A DNA stretch of 39,192 nt from Planctomycetota bacterium (GCA_024226535.1 JAAELP010000313.1:1-39192), one strand, 5' to 3'. Counted from the stretch's first letter, positions 27,433-34,710 are shown. The notes: generated by a model not told the origin, from the letters alone. Numbers and translations: made by a program.

Positions 27433-28401
27433 CTATCCGGCCAATGGCTCGCGGTATTGGAGCCGCTTGCCGACCGCGCCGCGGATGGCCTGGCGGGTCC
27501 GCTCGCCGTCGTCCACGCTCCGGTGGTTGTAGCGGAACTCAAACTCGTCAAGGTAGCGCTGAAGGTGCTTCAGGCTGACGTTGTGATAGACGCCGATAAT
27601 GCCACGCTTGAGCAGTGCGAAGAACGACTCGATCGTGTTCGTCGTCACGTCACCGCGAACGTACTCCTTGTAGCGGTGCTTGATGATATCGTGCCCACCG
27701 GCGAACTCTGTCCCGACTTTCCGGTACGCGGGCCACTCGTCAGTGACGAGCCGTGACGCCTTGCTGACGTGAACGTCGATGGCAGCCTTGAGCGTGTTGC
27801 CAGTCACGTCGGGGATCACGCGGGTACGGACACTTCCGCCACGCTCGACCATGCCGATGACGGGTTGTTTGCGTGTGCTGCGACCGATGCCACTCTGGCC
27901 CTTGTACCGGGGCTTGCCGCCAACGTACGTCTCGTCCACTTCCACGGTCCCGGTGAGCGTCGGCCCGTTGTCGGTTGGGGCCATCGCCCAACGGATGCGA
28001 TGCATGAGGAACAGGGCCGATTTGTAGCTCAGTCCGGTCTGCCGCTTCACTTGAAGGGCGGATACCCCCTTCTTGGACGAACAGGCCGCCCAGAAGGCGA
28101 AGCACCAATGGCGAAGCGGGATGCGGCTGTCCTCCAGCACGGTCCCGATGCGGACGGTGTACTGCTTCTTGCAGCCTCGGCACCTCCAGAGGCAGCGGTG
28201 ATTGCGCCCGCCAGTCTCTGAGTCGGCCATCTGGTACACGTCGGTGTCGCCGCAGCGGGGGCAGCAGGGCTGCTCAGTCCAGCCGCGCATGTCCTCAAGG
28301 AACTCAACTGCCGCCAGCTCTTCGGAACAGGCACGAGGAATGGCCCCGACTATCTCGCTCTTGTCTTGTCCGACCGTGGTTTTCTGCCCCTTGCGTGCCA
28401 T
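27433..28401 (-). CDS. IS1595-family transposase (ISXO2-like DDE domain)
   Basis: The 322-residue protein has an N-terminal zinc ribbon (CCPRCGDTDVYQ...CRGCKKQYTVRIGTVLEDS), a helical linker (HWCFAFWAACSSKKGVSALQVKRQTG) and an ISXO2-like catalytic domain. Its acidic residues are seen in VEVDETYVGGK, LVTDEWPAY and NTIESFFALLKRG. The length is that of intact family members. ATG 28401 (MARKGQK) is chosen over the longer frame to 28482 because a near-consensus promoter sits directly upstream and would start transcription at this ATG. Tandem small genes follow. Confidence 0.93.
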   Translation of the reverse strand: MARKGQKTTVGQDKSEIVGAIPRACSEELAAVEFLEDMRGWTEQPCCPRCGDTDVYQMADSETGGRNHRCLWRCRGCKKQYTVRIGTVLEDSRIPLRHWCFAFWAACSSKKGVSALQVKRQTGLSYKSALFLMHRIRWAMAPTDNGPTLTGTVEVDETYVGGKPRYKGQSGIGRSTRKQPVIGMVERGGSVRTRVIPDVTGNTLKAAIDVHVSKASRLVTDEWPAYRKVGTEFAGGHDIIKHRYKEYVRGDVTTNTIESFFALLKRGIIGVYHNVSLKHLQRYLDEFEFRYNHRSVDDGERTRQAIRGAVGKRLQYREPLAG

Positions 28402-28407
28402 AACATC

Positions 28408-28436
28408 ATGATACTTGACGCACAGGCTTGAGTCAA
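28408..28436 (-). promoter_or_regulatory. Transposase promoter, predicted leaderless, with overlapping inverted repeat
   Basis: On the minus strand TTGACT (28436-28431), a 17-base spacer and TATCAT (28413-28408) form a near-consensus sigma70-type promoter. The expected start, seven bases on, is the A of ATG 28401. ACTTGAC (28413-28419) and GTCAAGT (28432-28438) are inverted repeats spanning both hexamers and could be an operator. Confidence 0.75.
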
Positions 28437-28448
28437 GTAACAAATCAC

Positions 28449-28467
28449 CCCCACACTTAGTGTGGGG
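28449..28467 (-). terminator. Hairpin between tRNA and transposase, probable tRNA terminator
   Basis: An 8-bp perfect stem CCCCACAC/GTGTGGGG with a three-base loop is followed on the minus strand by TGATTTGTTACTT. It lies 81 bases after the tRNA. Confidence 0.6.
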
Positions 28468-28547
28468 TACATTGTTGACCACTGCACAAACCTGGACGAT
28501 AATGCTGTACTTGGAAGCTGGACTTCCAGAGTCTCATCGAGCGATAA

Positions 28548-28632
28548 TCTCGCCGGTGGGATTCGAACCCACACGCCCTATCAAGGCGGCTACGTCCAAG
28601 GTAGCTGCGTCTTCCATTTCCGCCACGGCGAG
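28548..28632 (-). tRNA. Class II tRNA with anticodon UGG (Pro) on a Leu-type body, inside the IS element
   Basis: All arms fold perfectly: acceptor CUCGCCG/CGGCGAG (7 bp), U8, D stem GCG/CGC with an 11-base loop containing A14 and G18G19, anticodon stem GCUAC/GUAGC with loop CUUGGAC, a long variable arm (CGCC/GGCG), T stem GUGGG/CCCAC with loop UUCGAAU, and A73. CCA is not encoded. The D arm, variable arm and overall layout match tRNA-Leu base for base in register, but position 34-36 is UGG, which reads proline CCA/CCN. C1-G72, A73, G35 and G36 are also the known proline identity elements. A37 is unexpected, because proline tRNAs normally carry G37. Charging with Leu, Pro or either cannot be decided here. 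Confidence 0.88.
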
Positions 28633-28645
28633 AAATGGCGAGTGT

Positions 28646-28687
28646 TGAGCCCGGTCCTCTCCAGCAAAGTCGAGGTGTCCGGGCTCA
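28646..28687 (-). other. Hairpin between passenger gene and tRNA
   Basis: A 9-bp perfect stem TGAGCCCGG/CCGGGCTCA encloses 24 bases that can pair further (CCTC/GGAG). It lies 14 bases upstream of the tRNA 5' end on the transcript, so it may end the passenger mRNA or guide tRNA 5' processing. Confidence 0.5.
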
Positions 28688-28721
28688 GCTTGCATTGTGG
28701 GGCCGCTCGCCGCGGCCCGAT

Positions 28722-29135
28722 CTAGGCAACTTCATCTTGGTTTCCTCCCGCCGCTTCTACCGCGGCGCGGTACGCCTCGTTGGTGAGGCGGAATACTGCC
28801 TGACGGCCCGACTTTCCGACAGGCTCGAATTTGCCGGTCTTGTAAAGCAGTCCGTGGACTGAATTGCGATTGATGCCGGTCTTCTCGACGATGTCGGCCT
28901 TGGTCATGCCGGTGTTCCGGCTCTCCACGAACAAGGCCACGACTTGGTCGGTCTGCGTCGGCCCGCGCCGGTCCATGCCGTTCGATGCTCCTCGAACGTC
29001 AAGGATGCCCGAGAGCTTCCCCAGGAGATCTCGGGCGTCCTCGGGGTTTTGATCGGCCAGCATGCCGAACTCGCGCACGATCCGAGCCGGACGCTCAAAC
29101 TGCTCTGCCAGCTTCTCGTATCGCGGTGATGGCAT
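28722..29135 (-). CDS. Passenger protein of the IS element, helix-turn-helix-like, 137 aa
   Basis: The N-terminal half (MPSPRYEKLAEQFERPARIV... to about residue 60) is helical and charged. The C-terminal half contains TKADIVEKTGINRNSVHGLLYKTGKFEPVGKSGRQAVFRLT, a helix-turn-helix followed by a two-stranded wing with the usual final Phe-Arg-Leu. It is probably a DNA-binding regulator, perhaps of the element's own promoters. ATG 29135 has GGAG upstream and a strong promoter begins 23 bases before it. I do not recognise a named family. It is first in the element's minus-strand order. Confidence 0.75.
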   Translation of the reverse strand: MPSPRYEKLAEQFERPARIVREFGMLADQNPEDARDLLGKLSGILDVRGASNGMDRRGPTQTDQVVALFVESRNTGMTKADIVEKTGINRNSVHGLLYKTGKFEPVGKSGRQAVFRLTNEAYRAAVEAAGGNQDEVA

Positions 29136-29157
29136 AAGGGGACTCCGGGAAGGCTGG

Positions 29158-29185
29158 AGTATACCCTGATCTATGGGTTGGTCAA
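29158..29185 (-). promoter_or_regulatory. Promoter of the passenger gene
   Basis: TTGACC (29185-29180), 16 bases, and TATACT (29163-29158) on the minus strand form a near-consensus promoter, giving a leader of about 16 bases before ATG 29135. Readthrough could reach the tRNA. Confidence 0.7.
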
Positions 29186-29374
29186 CGGTCCATACCCACA
29201 ATTAGAACTCAACCCACAGGTTGGCAACACCATCTTGGGCATCTCGTCGCCTGATCCCCAACGAGTGAGCCCGATCTTGTTCCAAACATCACTACCATGC
29301 CCACGGTATCCGGTGTGGAAAACCGCCGCTGGGGACAGGTGGTGGGGCACAGCCTCGTATGCTGTGGCCTGATC
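29186..29374. other. Non-coding right part of the IS element
   Basis: The 189 bases between the passenger promoter and the right repeat hold no gene I can support. TGTGGAAAA near 29315 differs at one base from a DnaA box, which by itself means little. Confidence 0.4.
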
Positions 29375-29397
29375 CTTGCGTTAGGTACACACTTCCG
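29375..29397 (-). repeat. Right terminal inverted repeat (23 bp)
   Basis: It is the perfect reverse complement of 27112-27134 and ends …CACACTTCCG at the duplication. Confidence 0.95.
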
Positions 29398-29405
29398 ATC
29401 TGGAA
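29398..29405. repeat. Target site duplication, right copy
   Basis: ATCTGGAA is in direct orientation relative to 27104-27111. Confidence 0.9.
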
Positions 29406-29426
29406 AACCCGTACGCGTCCCGGGTT
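29406..29426. repeat. Right arm of a split host hairpin
   Basis: It pairs with all 21 bases of 27083-27103. Before insertion the two arms enclosed only ATCTGGAA, 26 bases upstream of ATG 29453. Confidence 0.9.
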
Positions 29427-29452
29427 ATCATCTTGGGAGACAGGGGGCAGCC

Positions 29453-29983
29453 ATGGCGAAGTGCGCGTTCTGCGGTACGACGATCCTGTTCGGTGGTACG
29501 GGCGATGGTCACTATCGCTTCTGCAACCAGGAGTGCCATCAGCGCGGCTACCTGCTCTCGGTGGCCGATCAGCTCCCCGACGACATGATGGCGGAGCACG
29601 TCGACGAGGTGCACCAGGGATCGTGTCCCAAGTGCGGCGGCCCCGGTCCCATCGACGTGCACCTGTCGTACACCGTCTGGTCCGCACTCGTGCTGACGAC
29701 TTGGCGCACGAGGCCTGAGGTCTGCTGTCGATCCTGTGGTGTCAAGGCGAAGCTCGGAGCCACGGTGTCGTCCGGCGTGCTTGGATGGTGGGGGTTCCCG
29801 TGGGGCCTTGTCGCCACGCCGGTCCAGGTCGGACGGAACGTCATCGGCATGTTCTCGCCGCCCGACCCCGATCATCCCTCGCCGCAACTGGTGAGCATGG
29901 TGAAGATGAACCTCGCCGCGCACCTCGCCGCCGCCGATGCGCAGGAGCAGGCCGCGGCGGCCGAAGCCGCTGCGCCGGAGTGA
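29453..29983 (+). CDS. Zinc-ribbon protein, 176 aa, leader interrupted by the IS
   Basis: ATG 29453 has a GGGGG tract seven to eight bases upstream. The product begins MAKCAFCGTTILFGG and has RFCNQECHQRG as a second metal pair, then CPKCGG and CCRSCG, giving four Cys pairs that probably make two zinc ribbons. A hydrophobic segment (about 108-130, GVLGWWGFPWGLVATPV) suggests membrane contact, and the C-terminus is Ala/Glu-rich. Similar MAKCAFCGTTI-starting proteins occur in several phyla without known role. The insertion separates this gene from sequence more than 50 bases upstream, so its promoter may be lost or replaced. Confidence 0.8.
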   Translation: MAKCAFCGTTILFGGTGDGHYRFCNQECHQRGYLLSVADQLPDDMMAEHVDEVHQGSCPKCGGPGPIDVHLSYTVWSALVLTTWRTRPEVCCRSCGVKAKLGATVSSGVLGWWGFPWGLVATPVQVGRNVIGMFSPPDPDHPSPQLVSMVKMNLAAHLAAADAQEQAAAAEAAAPE

Positions 29984-29999
29984 GCGGGTTACCGCGCGG

Positions 30000-32900
30000 T
30001 CAGCTGTCCCTGGAGTCGAGCTGCGTGATCGCCGTCGCGCTGGCGCCGCGGTCGGCGGCGAGCCACGAGAGGGCATCGGTCGTGACCTCGTCGAGCGAGA
30101 GCCGGCGACCGGCGGCGACGAGCTCATCGAACGCGTCCGGTCCGATCGCGGCGCGCACCGGCGCGAGGCAGGTCTCCGCCTCGGCGCGCTCCTGCGCCGG
30201 TCGCGGTGATCCGATCTCCGCGCGGAGCCGCTCCGAGGCGCCGAAAAGACGGGCCGCAAGCTCGAGGGCGTTCTGCCGCGCGGCCAGCATCGCCGTGTCG
30301 TCGAGGGAGTCGGCCATCCCGAGCCGGTCGCCGAGATCGCGCCGCAGGGTGAGGCTCTCCTCGTGCAGGTGCCGCGCGCGATCGAGATCGTCGTCGTGTC
30401 GCGCCAGCTTGCCGAGGTGGTTGGTCGATTCGGCGATCCCGTGCCGATCGGCCAGCTCGCGGCGAATGGCCAGCGCCTCTTCGTGCAGACGGCGGGTTGC
30501 GTCGAGGTCGTCATCGTGGAACGCCAGGAGCCCGAGGTTGTTCAGGTTGATGGCCTGCCACGCGCGGTTCCCCGAGCGTCGGTTGATCCGGAGCGCCTCT
30601 TCGTACAGGGCACGCGACTCGACGTGCCGGCCGCGATCACTGGCCACGTTGGCGAGGTTGTTCAGTGACGTCGCGATCCCGGCATCGTCCTGCTGGGCGC
30701 GGCGGATGAGGAGGCTCTCCTCGTGGTGTCGCTTCGCCTCGTCGAGGGCGCCGCGGTAGTACGCGGCGTTGCCGAGGCTGTTGAGCGCCCGCGCGACGCC
30801 GTCCTCGTCCCCCCTGGCGCGCTCGATGTCGAGCACCTCCGCCGCGAGCGTCGTCGTCTCCTCGTACTCACCGAGGGCCAGGGCCATTCCGGCGGCCGCC
30901 TGCAGCGCGATGGCCCGCGCGGCGGTCGGCGCGACCGCGGCCGGATGCGCGAGCGCCTGCCGGCACGCCTCGTACCCGGTCTTGAAGTGACCGTGCAACC
31001 GCCAGAACCACCGGATGGCGCCGCACATGCGGAGGGCCCGCTCGCCGCCGCCGTCGATCTCGCCGCACCGGTCGAGGGCCGCGAGCACGTTGTCGTGCTC
31101 CGCTTCCAGGCGCGCGAGGATCACGCCCTGCGTGCCGCCGGTCAACTCCGGCTCGACGCGCTCGACGAGGTCCACGTAGAAGTCGAGGTGACGCGCGTGG
31201 ACCTCGCCCGTCTCGCCCGCGGCGTCGAGTTGCTCCGCCGCGTACTGGCGAACCGTCTCGAGGAGCCGGTAGCGGGACTCGCCCCCCGCGTGGTCGGCGA
31301 TCACGAGCGACTTGTCGACGAGACGCGTGAGGAGGTCGATGACACCGAGATCGTCGAGATCACCGCCGTCCTCGACGGATCCGCCGGGGCCGCACACGGC
31401 GACCGTGCCGTCGATCGTCCATCCGCCGGCGAAGACAGACAACGCACGGAGCATGCGTCGCTCGCTGTCGGTGATCGCCTCGTACGACCAGTCCATGGCG
31501 GCCCGCAACGTGCGATGACGCGCCGCCACGCCACGCGCCTCCAGCGCGAGCAGGCGCAGCCGGTCGTCGAGACGTTCGTCGATCTCCTCCGGAGTGAGCC
31601 CGCGCACCTGCGCGGCGGCAAGCTCGATCGCGAGCGGAATGCCGTCGAGCCGCCGGCAGAGGCGGGCGACGGCGCCGGCGTTGGACGCGGTCAGCTCGAA
31701 CGCGGGGCGCACCGCCCGCGCGCGGTCCGCGAACAGGATGACGGACTCGGCGGCGGCGATGTCACCCGGCGTGTCGTCGGAGGGCACGTCAAGGCTCGGG
31801 ACCGGCCACGCGTGCTCGCCGGGGATCTTCAGGGCCTCGCGGCTGGTCGCGATGATCCGCAGCGAGCCGGCGGCCGCGAGGAGCCGCACGAGCACGTCCG
31901 ACACGCCGTCGAGCAGACGCTCGCAGTTGTCGATGACGATCAGCATCGTCCGCGACGCGAGATGCTCGGCGAGCACCTCGAGCGTCGTGGTGCGGGGGCG
32001 ATCCTGCACGCCCAGCGTCGTCGCGATCGCGGTGGCCACGAGACCCGGGTTGGTGATCGCGGCAAGCTCGACGAGGTACGCGCCGTCGGGAAACCTCGCC
32101 TGCACGCGTCGCGCCAGCTCCAGCGCCAGACGCGTCTTGCCCGCGCCGCCCGTACCCGTCAGCGATACGAGCCGGGCCTCGGAGACGAGCTTCGCGAGGT
32201 CGCGGAGCTGGCCCGACCGGCCGACGAACGAGGTCGCGGGTGCCGGGAGGTTGCCGGGCACGGGGGCCGCCGCGGCGGAGCCGGGCGTCGGGGTCGCGCC
32301 GGGCCCGAGCGCCGCGTCGAGGACCACGCGCGCCTCGGCGACGTCGGCCAGCCGGTCGTCGACGTCCTTCGCGAGGCACCGGACGAGCAGCGCGCGAACG
32401 GGCTCGGGCAGGTCGGCGGGCAGGCGCGACTCGTCCGGCGCGGCGTCGCGCGTGGCGGCAAGACGCTGGGCGATCGTGGCGCCACCGAAGGCCGGCCGAC
32501 CGGTGAGGCACTCGTAGAGGATGCAGCCGAGGCTGAAGACGTCGGCGCGAGCGTCGACGGGCTCCCCGCGTGCCTGCTCCGGCGCCATGTACCCCGGCGT
32601 GCCGGCCGTCGACGTCCGCTCGCGATCGTCATCCTCGGAAGCCGCCTCCCCATCGCTCCGCGAGAAGCTGGCGATGCCGAAGTCGAGCACCTTGGCAACG
32701 CCATCGTCGGTGACGCGGATGTTGGCGGGCTTGAGGTCGCGGTGGACGATCCCGCGCGCGTGCGCGGCCGCCACGGCGACGGCGATCTGCGCGCAGATGC
32801 GAAGCGCCGTCTCCAGGTCGAGCGCGCCGCCCTCGTCGATCATCTCCTCCAGCGATCGGCCGGGGACGTACTCCAGCACGAGGTGCACCTGCCCGTCGCG

Positions 32901-33134
32901 CTCGAGCAGGTGATAGACCTGAGCGATGTGGGGGTGGTTGAGCTGGGCGATGATCCGCGACTCGCGCCGGAAGTGGGCGAGCCGCTCCGCGTCGGCGGCG
33001 AAGCGCGGCGCGAGCGACTTGATGGCGACGTCGCGCTGTAGCCGTTCGTCGCGGGCGAGCAGGACGAGACCCATCCCGCCGCGCCCGATCTCGCGCTGGA
33101 CCTGGTAGGGGCCGATCCTGTTCATCACGTTCAT
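30000..33134 (-). CDS. Fused Ser/Thr protein kinase, STAND-type ATPase and TPR protein, 1044 aa
   Basis: Residues about 8-275 are a Hanks-type kinase: glycine loop GRGGMG, Lys39 in VAIK, HRDLKPANI, DFG and APE are all present. After a Pro/Ala linker, residues about 300-620 form an AfsR/NB-ARC-like ATPase with Walker A GTGGAGKT, Walker B MLIVIDNCE, an IIATSRE sensor and GIPLAIELAA. Residues about 680-960 are TPR repeats with near-identical LNNLGxLAxxxxDLDxARxLHEExL wording. Such proteins act as signal-sensing switches. No transcription-factor domain follows, so output is presumably by phosphorylation. The protein is cytoplasmic, with no membrane span. Confidence 0.9.
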   Translation of the reverse strand: MNVMNRIGPYQVQREIGRGGMGLVLLARDERLQRDVAIKSLAPRFAADAERLAHFRRESRIIAQLNHPHIAQVYHLLERDGQVHLVLEYVPGRSLEEMIDEGGALDLETALRICAQIAVAVAAAHARGIVHRDLKPANIRVTDDGVAKVLDFGIASFSRSDGEAASEDDDRERTSTAGTPGYMAPEQARGEPVDARADVFSLGCILYECLTGRPAFGGATIAQRLAATRDAAPDESRLPADLPEPVRALLVRCLAKDVDDRLADVAEARVVLDAALGPGATPTPGSAAAAPVPGNLPAPATSFVGRSGQLRDLAKLVSEARLVSLTGTGGAGKTRLALELARRVQARFPDGAYLVELAAITNPGLVATAIATTLGVQDRPRTTTLEVLAEHLASRTMLIVIDNCERLLDGVSDVLVRLLAAAGSLRIIATSREALKIPGEHAWPVPSLDVPSDDTPGDIAAAESVILFADRARAVRPAFELTASNAGAVARLCRRLDGIPLAIELAAAQVRGLTPEEIDERLDDRLRLLALEARGVAARHRTLRAAMDWSYEAITDSERRMLRALSVFAGGWTIDGTVAVCGPGGSVEDGGDLDDLGVIDLLTRLVDKSLVIADHAGGESRYRLLETVRQYAAEQLDAAGETGEVHARHLDFYVDLVERVEPELTGGTQGVILARLEAEHDNVLAALDRCGEIDGGGERALRMCGAIRWFWRLHGHFKTGYEACRQALAHPAAVAPTAARAIALQAAAGMALALGEYEETTTLAAEVLDIERARGDEDGVARALNSLGNAAYYRGALDEAKRHHEESLLIRRAQQDDAGIATSLNNLANVASDRGRHVESRALYEEALRINRRSGNRAWQAINLNNLGLLAFHDDDLDATRRLHEEALAIRRELADRHGIAESTNHLGKLARHDDDLDRARHLHEESLTLRRDLGDRLGMADSLDDTAMLAARQNALELAARLFGASERLRAEIGSPRPAQERAEAETCLAPVRAAIGPDAFDELVAAGRRLSLDEVTTDALSWLAADRGASATAITQLDSRDS

Positions 33135-33179
33135 ATTCTATGATCGGTCGGCAATTCCACGCCAGGGAGCCCAACGACC

Positions 33180-33650
33180 GTGCCATCATCGAGCCGCAGA
33201 TCGCTCCGCCTCGCTACCTTCGACGAGCTTCGCGCGTACCTCGCGCGGCTCGCCGACGCGGACGCGGGCACGACCGGCGCGTGGGGGGTCGGGCAGATCC
33301 TCTACCACCTTGCCGGGGCCTTCGAGGCGACGTGCGACTCCCCGGCGTCCCACGGCTCCCGGCGAAGGCGGCTGTCGAAGCTGCCGCAGCGGCTGTTCGT
33401 GCTGCTGGTCGGCTTCCCGCGGAACGTGCCGATCCCGGCGCCGATCGCCGAGCGTCTTCGGCCGCCCGCCGAGGTCGACGAGGCGGAGCAGCTCGCGAGG
33501 CTGGGGCGCGCGATCGACGCGTTCGAGGCGAAGGCGGCTGCGTTTCCGGCCCACCCGGTGTTCGGCCCGCTGACCCGCAAGGAGTGGCGACGGGTTCACC
33601 TGCGTCACTGCGAGCTGCACCTGGGGCACATCGAGATCCGCGAGCCCTGA
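33180..33650 (+). CDS. DUF1569-like (DinB-superfamily) protein, 156 aa
   Basis: The helix-rich protein has GAWGVGQILYHLAGAFEAT near residue 40, the site where DinB-like proteins carry a metal-binding His, and HPVFGPLTRKEWRRVHLRHCELHLGHI near the end, with the paired late His residues. This order and the HPxFGPLTxxEW segment match DUF1569. Activity is unknown; relatives are thiol-dependent or metal-binding. GTG 33180 is the start. It is divergent from the kinase-ATPase gene by 45 bases and converges on the next gene. Confidence 0.8.
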   Translation: MPSSSRRSLRLATFDELRAYLARLADADAGTTGAWGVGQILYHLAGAFEATCDSPASHGSRRRRLSKLPQRLFVLLVGFPRNVPIPAPIAERLRPPAEVDEAEQLARLGRAIDAFEAKAAAFPAHPVFGPLTRKEWRRVHLRHCELHLGHIEIREP

Positions 33651-33660
33651 CGGGCGGAGC

Positions 33661-34683
33661 CTACTGCACCGGCACGAAGAGCAGCTCGCGCCGGTCCCAG
33701 TCGACGCCGATCACCGTCGGCCCGAAGAAGGCGTCACCGACGACGCCGCCCGGGCGCACTCCCGCATCTACGGAGCCGCCGCCGGTGTCATCCACACCGC
33801 TCGGCAGCAGCGAAACGGCGACGTCACGAAGCTCGTACGCGCCGGCGCGGACGACGCCCGCCCGGCCGCGGCGCCGCTCGCGTGTCGCGTCACCGAACCC
33901 GGTCGAGTGCCCGGCGAACTGCGACGGATGCGCCACCATGAACCCGTCGGCCGCGTCTCCCTCCAGCAGGACGCGACCGGTGTAGCCACCGATGTCGACC
34001 TTCAGCTCCAGCGGCACGCCGTCCACGTCGGCCACGATCCAGAGCCCCTCGTGGAGGCGGACGGGAAGTCGCACGGCCCGCGGATCGTCGAGCAGCTCCG
34101 CGGGGATGGTCCCGAAGTGCAGCCGGTCGTTCGCCAGGTCCACCGCGAAGCGCCGGTAGCCGGCGAGAATCGTCAGCCCCAGCATGCCCTTGCCACGGTA
34201 GACGGTGACGCTGCCGAGCGTGACCTCGAGGTCCTGGTTGGAAAGCGCGAACGGCACGTCGCGGAACGTGGTGCCGGCAATCTCCAGCTCGTCGATGACG
34301 CCGGTGCGCATCGTGCCCTCGCCGTCGAACGTGCTCGTGGCCATCGTCGTGTCCGACAGCTTCGTCTTCGCGGTGCGCGCCATATACGGCATCAGGCCCA
34401 CCGTGACCCAGCTCCCCCAGTCGAGCATGAGATCGGCGGCGTGACCGTTGACGGTCGCCGCGACGAAGTACCGGTCGTGATCGTGGTCGAGCGACGCGAC
34501 GAACGGCGCCGACGGGGGGGCGGGGGCCATGGCGCCGGTGTCGACGGCGAGCCCGGGGACCGTGAGCGCGTCGAACTCACGCAGGTCCGATGCGCTCGGC
34601 GCGGGATAGTGGTATTCGAGCGAGCAGCCGGCGCCACATAGAATGGCCGAGCCGACGAGCGATGATCGGCGGGCTATTCGCAT
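33661..34683 (-). CDS. Retropepsin-like lipoprotein with altered catalytic motifs, 340 aa
   Basis: A signal peptide ends in a lipobox (LCGAGC, Cys about 20), so it is probably membrane-anchored. Two beta-rich halves follow, each shaped like a retropepsin/aspartyl-protease domain: LMLDWGSWVTV (about 84-94) and LKVDIGGYTGRV (about 228-239) occupy the D-T-G positions, and each half has a late hydrophobic-Gly strand (GMLGLTIL; GVVGDAFFG). DTG is replaced by DWG and DIG, so activity is uncertain. It could be an active variant or a binding protein. ATG 34683 lies 40 bases from the divergent thioredoxin-domain gene. Confidence 0.75.
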   Translation of the reverse strand: MRIARRSSLVGSAILCGAGCSLEYHYPAPSASDLREFDALTVPGLAVDTGAMAPAPPSAPFVASLDHDHDRYFVAATVNGHAADLMLDWGSWVTVGLMPYMARTAKTKLSDTTMATSTFDGEGTMRTGVIDELEIAGTTFRDVPFALSNQDLEVTLGSVTVYRGKGMLGLTILAGYRRFAVDLANDRLHFGTIPAELLDDPRAVRLPVRLHEGLWIVADVDGVPLELKVDIGGYTGRVLLEGDAADGFMVAHPSQFAGHSTGFGDATRERRRGRAGVVRAGAYELRDVAVSLLPSGVDDTGGGSVDAGVRPGGVVGDAFFGPTVIGVDWDRRELLFVPVQ

Positions 34684-34710
34684 GGCCGATCATATGCTCC
34701 ATCGACATCA

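Larger units (their letters stand above)
27112..29397 (-). mobile_element. Complete IS1595-family element with passenger genes and a tRNA gene (2286 bp)
   Basis: The ends are fixed by 23-bp perfect terminal inverted repeats (27112-27134 and 29375-29397) and a flanking 8-bp duplication ATCTGGAA. All genes read on the minus strand: a winged-helix-like passenger (29135-28722), a class II tRNA (28632-28548), the transposase (28401-27433), a 49-aa protein (27421-27272) and a 44-aa membrane protein (27259-27125) whose stop codon lies inside the left repeat. Base composition is less GC-rich than the host flanks. Perfect repeats and duplications suggest a recent insertion. IS1595-family members with passenger genes are known; I do not know of one carrying a tRNA. 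Confidence 0.93.

Noticed and set aside
28548-28632. That the tRNA is a chance tRNA-like fold or a pseudogene
   Set aside because: All five stems pair without mismatch and all invariant tertiary bases are in place (U8, A14, G18G19, T-loop UUCGAAU), which chance or decay would not preserve.
29186-29374. DnaA-box-like TGTGGAAAA as an origin signal in the element
   Set aside because: A single near-match without AT-rich region or further boxes is not evidence of an origin.
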